From positions 3,100,001 to 3,164,000 of the forward strand of contig CM073201.1 in NCBI GenBank assembly GCA_037042915.1: 64,000 nt of DNA, written 5' to 3'. Origin of the DNA: Auricularia sp. M13. Taxonomy: Eukaryota > Basidiomycota > Agaricomycetes > Auriculariales > Auriculariaceae. Within the stretch, counting starts at the first letter, position 1. The number at the start of each line of letters is the position of its first letter. Positions 31,104-40,989 of this stretch are shown one piece after another. Below the pieces are notes generated by a model. The model ran no database searches. It was given only the letters and a program-made list of their open reading frames with translations, and was not told the DNA's origin. The position numbers and the translations under genes are program-made.

Positions 31104-31746
31104 TTACAGGTCCAGGAATGGCAGCAGAAGGCGGGCTGCTCCTGGCCAGAAGACAAGAATCGCAAACACCGTGATTCTGATAGCCCATGAGCCCACGATC
31201 TTGGCGAAAACGTTTCTCATCACAGTCCCAACCACCTTCAAGACGACAGCAAGCACTTTCATGAGAAACAAGATCACGAACGCCGCGACTAAGAGGGATG
31301 CAGCATTTAGCTCAGATGTCTCAATGGGATCATGGGGATGCGCTCACAAATGCGGCGGGCATGGCGCAAATCGTTGGCTGACACGCGGCCCCGAACCTCG
31401 ACAGCGGCGCGGCGGATATAGCCAGAGAATGGGAGCGTGATCTCGATGTGCAAGTCGTCAGGTTCTGCACGGGGGACTTGTGCAGCGGCAGGAGCATTGG
31501 CGGGATCGGGGGTAACGGGCGTGGAGGTTGGATGGGCTTCGGATGCAATCCCTGCCGGCGGGAAAGCTGATGTGGCGTCGTGTCAGCTCAGCGAAGATAA
31601 GACAACCACGAGTCTCTCACCATGTGAGGGTTCAGGAGTCGATGCTGAGGACAGATTGTAAGCTCATTGCAATAGATGGGAGCGCGGGACGCACCGGAAA
31701 CCGCGCCGCAGTTGGCACAAGCGTGAACGTGAACGGCGGACTCCAT
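31104..31746 (-). CDS. Small protein with C-terminal membrane helices, unknown
   Basis: Four exons. The start MESAVHVHACANCGAVS (31746) has a CxxC that could bind metal. Then come STPEPSH, a Pro/Ala-rich linker (TPVTPDPANAPAAAQVPRAE), a short conserved-looking block DLHIEITLPFSGYIRRAAVE, and two hydrophobic helices (FAAFVILFLMKVLAVVLKVV; RITVFAILVFWPGAARLLLP) ending PFLDL. About 155 residues; no signal peptide. The layout suggests a cytosolic domain anchored by a C-terminal hairpin. I do not recognise the family. All three introns are canonical and the frame is open throughout. Confidence 0.6.
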
Positions 31747-32088
31747 TTCGATGTTTGCGATGGTGCTGAGGGGACTGCAGCAAGTTGCACTATGCATGCG
31801 CCTTTTTAAGGGGCGTAGAATGTGAATTGCGTCGGTTCCGGTGCTGCGGCGCGCAGTTGCGAATCGTTAGGCTGGACACGACCGTCCACGTACGTGGCGT
31901 CACAGGGACGTGTTCACACGTCGGAATCGCTCCCTGCAGGCACAGACGAAAACCAATATGGATACCATATTCTCACAGCTATCTACAGGTCCGCAGCTCA
32001 ATCAACGGCGCGTGAAGACCAGGGGAACGTGCTTCGGGCTGAGGTGGCACAAATCAGCGCGCTGTAATAAATGTGCAAACTGAAGCAC
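31747..32088. other. Intergenic, about 340 bp
   Basis: Promoter side of the membrane-hairpin protein and 3' flank of the P450. Nothing else seen. Confidence 0.4.
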
Positions 32089-34295
32089 CTACGTAAGAGA
32101 GAGGATTGGCTTCGCCTCCAAGAGCTTCTCGCGCCTCTCCTCGATGCTCAAACCGACCCACTCCGGCTTGTCCTTGACGGTGATCTTGTACCGGCTAATG
32201 AGCGTCGTGAGGATCGCCAAACCCTCCGTCTCGAAGAACCTATTTCTCATGAGTCAGTTAAGAATGAAACGGGCCAAGCAGAGAGCGTACCGCCTCCCGA
32301 TGCACGCCCGTACACCCGCCGAGAATGGCATAAACGCGTCACGCGGGTAGTCGCCCAGAAAGCGCGCGGGGCGGAACTCATTCGGGTTGTCCCAGAAGCG
32401 TGCTGAACAGCCTCTCTTTTAAGCAGAGATCCCATAAGGTAGCCGTAGTGCGTACGGTTGTAGTGCATGCCCGTAATGCTGATCCCGATGGGTGTGTTGG
32501 CTGGGACAAAGACCGGTTTGGCGTAGTGCGTCCCGTCAGGTCGCGTTGCGGTAGTCGTGAGCACGGTGTCCTCTGCGCTGTATTTTGCAATGCCTGTGAC
32601 CGGCGGATACAGACGCAGGGTCTCGTAGAAGACGCTGAGTGCGGCTCCGTGAGCGGTTTCAAGTCTTGACGAGGATTTATAGGACGACCTACGCTAAAGA
32701 GTAGGTGAAACGGTTCATTTCTTCGTAGCCCTGCTCCAAGCTGAGTATGTGTTCGAGTAAACGACGGAACACTTACGGGAATGATGCCCTCCGGACCAGT
32801 CACAGACATGATGTGCTGGTAGAGCTTCTCCTGCTCGTCTTGATACAGCGCGAGGAGACCGAATGTGAATGCGAGCGTGTGCGCGGTCGTCTGGATCTCA
32901 CTGAGTCAATCTCATCCAAGTTGACTTGATAATCGCGCACCTCGTGTCCGGCAACAAGGAAGATGAATACGTTACCTGCAGAGATTATAAGAGGCAGACC
33001 CGGACTCAGATAGCGCAGCACGTACCGATGAGCTCGTCGTCAGTGAGTCGGTCGACGGGATCGTCCTCGCAGTCAAGCAAGCCGCTGAACAGATCAAAAT
33101 GCTCTCCCTTTTCGTACGTATTGCGCCGCTGCTGGATCATCTCCTTCATATAAAGCTGCACACACCAGTAATTCAGCTAACACGGCAGCAACTTGAAACA
33201 GCTCGTACATAGAGCTCGTCGAACGCAAGACTGGCGCGGCGCCATGAAGGACGGAGATACGTCGCCCAGCGAGGGAGGAGGGCTTTGACCGGGAGACTAA
33301 TGGAAGTAATGTTCAGGGCCTCCTTGAATGGCATCGTGTGGCCTAAGAGCCGGTCAACGGCACGTTCAACGATCAAAGATTCATCATGCCTGCGGGAGTA
33401 GAGTTATCGTCTTCCCATGAAACCTGCCGACCAAACCCTAGCGCAACGTCAGTACCCGGGCAAGATGCCGTCTCCGATAACGGACCTGCGACACCAATGA
33501 CGAACAGAGCGATTGGGAGAGTGATGTCGACGCAGTGGTCCACTTCGATGGACGTTTTGCCCTTCCACTCCGGAGTTTCGAAAAGTCCTAGCACGATCTT
33601 CACCTGCTTCGTGTTAACTTTCGTTATGACCATCGTGGATAAAGACGCACAGTTTCTTCCCAGACGAGCGAGTTGTTGCGCTGGGAGGAGGTTCAGGTCC
33701 TGAGTCTAGGCTGAGAGAATTAGAAGAGGTCAGCGCACCTCGTTGAAACTGGGCGCGACCGCTTTGCGGAACTTCTTGTGTTCCTCGAACTCTGAGACAT
33801 CGTTAATTCAGCCGCAAAATCTCAAGGATAGCGCACATACCTGAGGCAACAATGTTGGGGCCAAAGACGCTGAGAATGCGGTACAGTTTGACGGGCTTGG
33901 GGAACCGGGAACGCGACAGAGTAATTTCCTGCGCCGATATTTTAAGTATCGCAGCCCAGTTGTTGTGTGTCGCGCTTTTACGAACCCGCACAACGTCAGG
34001 ATCTGCAATGGTCACTGAGGCTCGAATGGCTGGGAGCAGGGATGCCTATCGGTATTGTCAATGCAAAACCCCGGTGCAGTGGAAAATGCATACGCTGCTG
34101 TACATATCGCAACCAAACTCCTTGAAGACTGCACGCAGTCAGCTCGATGACACAACCACTACATATTACGCACTCTGAAATTTCTGCTCCCAAACCCATC
34201 GCCCGCTGGTGCTTATGCCCTTCCACCGCTTCCAGGGCAGCGGGATCATCGCGCTGATGAGCACGCGAAAGCCTGGAAGGTTGGGCCCAATGGCA
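32089..34295 (-). CDS. Cytochrome P450, main body (first 30 codons displaced by a transposon)
   Basis: Haem mono-oxygenase. From the transposon edge it reads AIGPNLPGFRVLISAM, FKEFGCDMYSS, SRFPKPVKLYRILSVFGPNI, EFEEHKKFRKAVAPSFNE, WKGKTSIEVDHCVDITLPIA, GFGRQVSWEDD, I-helix FIFLVAGHE/TTAHTLAFTFG, ExxR ETLRLYPP, FRPARFLG and the haem loop FSAGVRACIGRRF. It ends LLEAKPILSLT (stop 32089-32091). All exons rejoin in frame; introns are 45-60 nt, one with a GC donor (PAG/GHTMPF). The start and membrane anchor are at 40794-40883, beyond the inserted element, so the protein cannot be made whole unless the element leaves. Otherwise no lesion is seen, so the insertion looks recent. Confidence 0.85.
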
Positions 34296-34571
34296 TGTCG
34301 CAAAAGTTGCAGTTGCCTGATCATCGCAGGCACTGCGGGTCAGAGCTCATATGAGCCCGATTCGGGTGTATCGAGCCCCGTCAACGCCGCTCAGCGGGCG
34401 GGGGGGTTGGACCAGACTGAACCAGAGCCGGTCAGTGCCGATCAGAGTGCCGCGGTGCGCTGACCGACTCCTTTCCGAAAGTATCAACATTCGCTGAGGG
34501 CCTGATCCTCTCTGAAGGACGCCTGACAGTCAATACCGTGGAAGTGTACAAAATAAAGAGCGTTGTATTGA

Positions 34572-37500
34572 TTACAGCAAGTCCGGAACGGACAAACGGT
34601 TGAGTCGAAGGAACATGTCGTTGCCACCGATGCTATCCAGCAGGTAGAAAGTATCCTCTGGGCCGCCAAATGCAGGACATACAAATGCACCACGTACAAA
34701 CCGTTCGGGCTTCATGAACTCGAGGCTGGGCAGCTCCTTGAAGACGCGGCACCCGCGGTATTTCGTCCGCGGTGTCCAGGTGCTCTTCACAAAACGAGTA
34801 ACTGCAGCGATATCCATGGTCTCACCTGTCATCATGAGTTTGCAGCGCATGAGCAGCTGAAGACGTGCTGGCTCGTGCTCCGGCTCTTCCAGGAGAACGC
34901 AGTCATGTCGTGAATCGTGCTTCTGCCACGTTTCCGAGCAGCGGAGGATATCACGCGCGCTGCGGAAATCTTCGAGCGACGAATACTGAATGTACAAGCA
35001 CTTGTGGACGTCGATCTGAATAGCTGATCAGTATTGAAGAGCGAGAGATGCATACTTTTAGCACCTTGATGTTGCCCGTAAGACCGCGTGCAAACTGGGG
35101 GTAATTGTTGCCGAGGTAGTCGCGAAGCCGCGACTCGAGGTTCCGGAACAGGGGATCGCCGCTGAGGAGCTGCTCAACGTCAGCAACATGCGTCCAGCGC
35201 CGTGATGAAGATCCCAGGGAGGCTGGACCGCTCTCAACATCCGCGTTGTCTGACTTCTCGGTGTCGGACTCGTTGGCAGGTGAATCATCTAACGCGGCTG
35301 AAGCAGCTGCCTCAGCCTCATTGACGGCCGTCCGAATCTGCGCAACGGCCTCAGCGTAGACGTCCTGTCGTGTCATCTACAACGCTGTCAACACCGCAAG
35401 GGGTATCTGGAGGTTAGCGCGCACCTGCTTCGCGGCATCACGTCCGTTCGTGCGTTTGTATTGTTGCTTGACCTCTTGTATGAAGCCTTCTCCGGTGCGT
35501 GTTGTCTGGTTCTCAAGGGCGCCTTTAGACTGGATACTCGATATTACGTGCGAAGCAAAGTGCTGCTTGAGGAAGTCAAACGATTTGTCATGATCGTTGG
35601 TTACTTTCTGTTTAGGGATGAGATGATTCTCAAACACGAGCGTACACGCACGCACCTTGCACCAGTATTGATATTTCTTCATGATAGTCGTATCGAGGTA
35701 GGTCATTTGCGCGGTGGAAATGCAGCAAAGGCTGGCCATGACACGATACGCCTGGTACCACGAAATGCACTGAACGAGCGACGAGTTGTCGGGCATGACC
35801 TGCACAATGCTCGGAAGAACACTCTGTCAACCAAGTCAGTTTCTCAGAGTTCAAACCCAATCTGTACGAACATGGGCCATAGAATTGAAGGTATTGCCAT
35901 CGGAGAAATCTACCTCGGAAAGGCGCTTGCTGTCACCATGTCCAAAGTGAATGAGTCCGGGCCAGCGCGGCATACGGCTCATATTGAAGTCGACCTGCAT
36001 CGCGAGCTTGTGATCTTCGAGATGTCCACGAAGTACACCCCAGAGGTGATAGCCAAACTTCCCCAAATCGTCCGTGTGCAGGACATCGTACGCGTATGCA
36101 GCATATGGATCTGAATGGCTGAATGCCCAGAGAAAGTTCTGAATGTGTGGTCAGCTGCAAACGAGATGTATTTGTTGAGAAAGAATACCTTTATCATGTG
36201 CAAGCCGTGCTGCTGCAGGATAGCTTTGCGTTCTTGAGGTGGCGCCGAGAGCGCTTGTTCTACCACCTCTTTCATCCATTCCGATGTGCGGGCGCGGGCA
36301 GTGGTGGTTAGAGACGACAGGTCGCCTTTGTAGATGAGGCACTTGGGACATGGGTGGTCCGCAGTTGCAGCGCGGCATCCACAAAAATACGCAGCTTCTT
36401 CGGCATCCATTGACTCAATAACGACACATGGATGCACGGTGCGCTGCTGCTGATCACTGCATCGCATGAAATGCCCGACTTGATTGGGCACCAAGCAGGA
36501 GCGGAAGATGCGCTCGAGCACCGCATCGTAGACGCGGCGCTTGTACAGTGCAAATTCACCCTCATCCGCGGGGGTTTCGTTCGTTGGATCGAAAGGATCG
36601 AGAATCTGAGCGACGGATGATCTGCATTAGGATAATCACAGGACTCAAGGGTGCAACGCACAAGAGGCATGTAGCCGACAAGAACGCCACCACCATTGCC
36701 CGAAGCGTTGCGGATCCCGCAAGGCTGCCATAGCGGCCGAAGAACCATCGGGTGCATCTTGACCTTGTTCGTGACGCGGCATTTGTCAAGCCAAATATGT
36801 AGTGGGAGAACATAATGTCCGGGGCCGAGTTCAGTCTGGTTGATGAGCGTTAATATGATTTTCACACATACAATCAGGGATTGATACCTCAATATCCCAC
36901 CAAGTATCCGCCGAATTGGTCTCGTCAATCAGGCGGTCCTCCTTCCCATCCTCACAATAGTATTTCCGTGTTGAATGCCATATGTGCGTCTTGGCAAGCA
37001 CTGGGTCCTTCGTGAGCGAGACACACCAGCGCCACGGGTCCCGGAACAGGAACTGGTGCGTGTACATCTTGCCACGGTACTTGACGGACACCTCGCCGAA
37101 TTCAAACTGCAGGCCTGTGAGTCGAGTGGATAGGCAAAGAAGAATTACTTGCATCGGGAACATAACTGCGTGCTTGTTCAAGCGCCTTGATGACATCGTC
37201 ATATGTCCTGAACGAGACTCGAGCGCCGTCACGGGACCACGAGTGGTGGAGGTACGATAATAGTGAGTTGACGTCGGTGCGCGACATCAGAGTCTTGACA
37301 ATAAATTCTGCGAACTCGAAGTCCTCCTTCGATGCAAATGGTGCCCATGGACACTTTGGCTTTGATGGGAAAGAATCAGAAGCTGGCATATTCGACGGCG
37401 CAGAAGTCGAGGGGGCGGCGGACGATGTAGATGTGTCTGAAGACTCTGGCTCCTCGGGATGCTCAGTATCCTCGGGTGTGAGCGGAATGATCTCTGGCTT

Positions 37501-37972
37501 GCGGCCACTATTGGGGTGGAATTCGATGCGTATGTAGGCGCGAGGGTGACGCGGGGCCTCGTGTGAAGCTGCATCAGGAGCAGGTATATCAGAGCCCTGC
37601 ACATCCGCGCTGCTCATGTTATCGTCTAACCATACCGTCAATGTATATTATCCTCGTGACATTGACCACTTACTGTGCAGACACTCTATACCCTCCATGG
37701 CATCTTCCGCGACGTTAGACACCATACAAGGCCCCTGTTTGCGAGTAATGAGCACATTGACCGAACGCGGAACACAATACACATACCATATCGTCAACGG
37801 GCATCTCGGGAGGCGTATCGTCTCTATGACTCTGTAACGAGTTCTTGACTGCTTGCTCATGCCGCTCCTTGCACTTCCTGAAATGGGACGAGAAGCCGCG
37901 CGGCTTGAGGTTTTTGCGCGGGCAATAGTCGCATGCCCGCAGCTCTGTTGCTCCCCGTTTACCCTTTGACAT
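34572..37972 (-). CDS. Plavaka-type transposase with N-terminal zinc finger
   Basis: The start MSKGKRGATELRACDYCPRK leads a C2H2-like finger (CDYCPRKNLKPRGFSSHFRK). An acidic/Ser linker follows, then SKEDFEFAEFIVKTLMSRTD, YRGKMYTHQFLFRDPW, YVLPLHIWLDKCRVTN, CLVPNQVGHFMRC, CGCRAATADHPCPKCLIYKG (Zn-type cysteines inside the catalytic region), YDVLHTDDLGKFGYHLWGVL, MSRMPRWPGLIHFGHGDSKR and a C-terminal domain ending LDSIGGNDMFLRLNRLSVPD. The order and the PRW-LIHF block are those of Plavaka/KDZ-like transposases, common in mushrooms. The N-terminal acidic residues of the RNase H core cannot be assigned by eye. Several 45-60 nt introns join the parts in frame. No break was seen, so it may be active. 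Confidence 0.75.
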
Positions 37973-38090
37973 TGGGATGGAACGTTGGCTGCGACGAGAA
38001 GAGTCAAACTGGCTGAGTTTGTTGACTCCACAGTCTGAAGCTTAATCCGTGACATCATCATCGTACACTATCCACGAACACATTTTCACG

Positions 38091-39864
38091 ATGGGCAGCA
38101 GCCGCAAGAAGCAGCTCGAAGAGACCCAGGCGAGCAACACCAAGGTGAGCCAGAGTCCCTGTGACCTGTGTTGATGCTGACAGTAGTAGTTACAGAAACG
38201 TGTTGCGCAGCTACAGAATGCCGTGCGTCCGACATTGAGTTGTCATGTGCCGCTGCTTGGATCCTGACCCAGTCTTTAGCTTGTTTCTGTCCAAGAGCAG
38301 GCAAATGAGGCATCCGAGGGTCGGGAGGACGCTATCCGACAGCTAGCAGAAATTACCAACGAACGGAACGCGCACTCGAGCAAACGGCGCACCCGCAGCG
38401 AACGGTCCGACACATCCGACGGGTCCGATAGCGAGAACCAGCCTCCCGCAAAGCGAGTAGAGACTGACGTGGACCGGGATACGCCCAGCAAGGCCGTCGT
38501 CAGCCGCGTTCGTGACGCTGCTGTCAAGTTTGCGCTGGTGTACGGCTTTTGGTTTGCAGATCGCGATGTGCTCGGCACTTCGGATTATCCATACCGACGC
38601 GACTACGACGAGTCAAAGCGTTTCGTAGAACTGCCTGACCAGGATGCAACTACGAAGAGGCTTGCTCAGGGGCAAGCACATGAATTGTGCCAGCTCTTAC
38701 CGATGGACCTCCGTCATAGACGCTCGGAGCTGTGGTTTGCAAGCGAGGTGCGCACCGCACACCATCAGCTGAATCTGCAAAACTTGACGCAAGATCTAGT
38801 TCCATCAGGCCATGCGTCAGCAGGTGTCAAACGGGGCCACTCGGACGCGCTCTCACCCGAACGAGATCCTTGGTCCAGAGATTGCGGCGCTGCTGGGCGA
38901 TGTCGACGATTCTGGCCACCACATGAAGTTCAAGCACTTTGCCGTCCGAATCGGCTACCAGCCACCGACAGAGAAGAGTCCCGCGCGGTATTCGGCCTTG
39001 CGCTGCCCGATCCTACATCGCCCAGAAACGGGAACGTCCCCGGATACGATCTTCCGCAGCGTTGAAGTTAAATGTGTACGTCGGTTCTACTGGGAATAAG
39101 ATGAGTAGGGTATATATCTGACACCTCATGCAGACCGCAGTTGGAATGCTGCGCGGCGTCATCTCCGCGCAGGTATCCCGCTCGTCCAACTTCAAGAAGA
39201 TTCACGTACCCGCGCAAACACATAACCAGCGGACACATAAGGTCGTGCGCGCGCAGCCCGGTCTTGTCGCTGGAGCCAGCATTTATGTGCGTCAGTATGC
39301 AGGAAGCTGGAGGCACGCACTCACTTGTGTTAGCTTCGATTCGGCTTGTCCTGCGATAAGCAATTGACTGAGCGCGGCGATACAACGTTCATCAACTACC
39401 AAAAGGACTACAACACATACCTTTCCCTGCTTTACGACGGCTTGCGGACCCGGAGCAAACCAATCATGGACCTCTTCGACGAGTGGGATCGCGACGTTTT
39501 CGGGCGGACGGACTCCCGGTTTGCCACAGCTGCGCAGGCTACGGCGGACGACGCTGATCATGACGAACTGGCGGAAATGCGCGCCGAGGTGCTGGCGCAG
39601 GCTCTTCCGCAGACCAAATCTGGGCAATCCGAGACATCTGCCGACGCGCCAGACATGGACCTCGACAATGAGCTGGACGGCGGGCCTAATGGTAGGGAAC
39701 AGTCACCTTCCCAGCTAGGCGAGAAGGGCGGGGAACAAGACGAACCAGATGACCTTGAGGCTCCAGGAGGGTCGCAGAGCAAGGCAGGGCATGCAGGAAA
39801 GCGGAGGTCTTCACGGGTTGTGGCCGGAAGCTCGGGCGAGAGCGAGGCAGGTGACGACGACTAG
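38091..39864 (+). CDS. Transposon-borne accessory protein of unknown function
   Basis: It lies inside the transposon ends, 118 bp from the transposase start and divergent from it. Exons start 38091-38144 and 38196-38222, then 38280 onward; later joints are WFASE/FHQAMRQQVSNGATR, EVKC/TAVGMLRGVISAQ and SIY/QLTERGDTTFINYQKDY. The first part is a coiled coil (KKQLEETQ, QLQNALVSVQEQANEASEGR, IRQLAEITNERNAHS). Then come a basic patch (SKRRTRSERSDTS), a folded domain (AAVKFALVYGFWFADRDVLG; FKHFAVRIGYQPPTEKSPAR; HRPETGTSPDTIFRS) and an acidic tail ending AGDDD. The intact frame argues for selection or youth. I have the impression that similar proteins recur in agaricomycete genomes, but no function is known to me. 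Confidence 0.7.
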
Positions 39865-40251
39865 CCGGCCGTAATGTCTATATTCCGAGCCAGAACTCAT
39901 CTATTTGCCCGCAATACAGCTTGTTGCTGCAGTTGAGAGATGGTGGTCAGGAGTCAGGACCGGGACCGGGACCCAACACAGTCCGGCAAGTCCGGCGATG
40001 GTTTGGCCGGCAGATGTCAGTTGTCACCTATTGTGACGCGTTACTTTTGCGCGACTGTCCGCGCAAAACCACCACTGAGCATAGCACGAATAGAATAGAC
40101 TTGTCTTGTCAAAATCAACCTGCACAGCAATAAGTTCATCGGTTACAAGTGTGATGACACAATTTTATTAGCTCCTGTGTGCTCAAATCGTTGAAGGAAG
40201 GTGGTTAAACTGATTGAATATATACCTTCAACATGACCTGAAACAGTATCT

Positions 40252-40331
40252 ACTATAGCGTAGTCGTTAGTACCTGTGAACATTTTAAATCCACGCGAAG
40301 TCGCCAGTTCGAATCCGCGTGCTCCTGTAGT
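40252..40331 (+). other. tRNA-like sequence with pol III A and B boxes, inside the transposon
   Basis: TAGCGTAGTCG followed by TTAGTAC resembles an A box with D-loop. AGTTCGAATCC about 50 bp later resembles a B box. The T-stem does not pair properly, so it is not a working tRNA gene. It could be a decayed tRNA or SINE head. Confidence 0.3.
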
Positions 40332-40793
40332 TAACCAGCTGTCTTATGTATAGTAACGTGTGTAGATGCTAATGTAAGAGAGGTAAGTGAATAGGTATTT
40401 AGGAGTAGGTAATTAAGGCAGTAACTAAAACTGAGTGCAGTGGTAGTAATTAAAGCTCTGGGTATACGGAGGCAGCAGGGTACAGAGGCAGCAGCGTCTG
40501 TACCCAGTGATGGCTTTTATTTTCGAGCTTTCCAGTGGGTTCTTGGGTCAGCTCAGTCAGAGCCACACAGCCTGGCAGGATAAGCCAAGACTCTGACAGA
40601 ACTGAGCTGCCCGAGCAACTCTGGTCGGTCTGATCGGCTCTGACCGTGCTGGCCAAGCTGTTCAGCCGCGTCAGGCTTATCGTCGTTGACAGAACCTTGG
40701 CTTATGCTGTCAAGGTATCGGGCCTCTGGCCGGCTGACCGACTCTGACCGGGTATGATGCTGCCCGATCGGGGGCTTGCAACTTTTGCGACAC

Positions 40794-40883
40794 ATTCGCG
40801 CGTGTGCGGAATTCGATCAATTGGCGGACGACGAAGAATAGAACGATGCCCCCGAGGCCCACGATCTGGTAGCTGAGTGCCAT
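40794..40883 (-). pseudogene. Displaced first 30 codons of the split P450
   Basis: From the ATG at 40883: MALSYQIVGLGGIVLFFVVR then QLIEFRTRAN, the membrane anchor of a microsomal P450. The codon AAT (residue 30) abuts the transposon. Removing the element joins it to GCC ATT GGG at 34293, giving RTRAN-AIGPNLPGF. The host promoter should still drive this stub. Confidence 0.85.
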
Positions 40884-40989
40884 CGTCGAGAGGCGGCCTT
40901 GAATTGCACCCTCCGCCGCGTTGCTGCGGTTTTGTTGTCAGCGCCGGCCCCCGGAATTGCCACGTGCAAGCTCCGCTCAGCGAATAAGA

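Larger units (their letters stand above)
34296..40792 (-). mobile_element. Plavaka-like (CACTA-related) DNA transposon, 6.5 kb, looks whole
   Basis: Terminal inverted repeats TGTCGCAAAAGTTGCA are identical over 16 bp at 34296-34311 and 40777-40792 (inverted), and similarity continues with GATC and GGTCAGAG blocks. The dinucleotide CA flanks both ends (34294-34295, 40793-40794), a 2 bp target duplication. Subterminal zones hold many GGTCAG variants. It carries a transposase on minus and a second gene on plus, divergently arranged. Removing the element and one CA copy restores the P450 reading frame exactly, which fixes the ends. Confidence 0.85.

Noticed and set aside
34296-34311. TGTCGCAAAAGTTGC read as part of the P450 (LQLLRHAIGPN)
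   Set aside because: The same bases form the transposon's inverted end; the P450 frame passes through it only by chance.
40541-40770. Separate small repeat element with GGTCAG motifs
   Set aside because: It is the subterminal zone of the large transposon, ending exactly at its inverted repeat.
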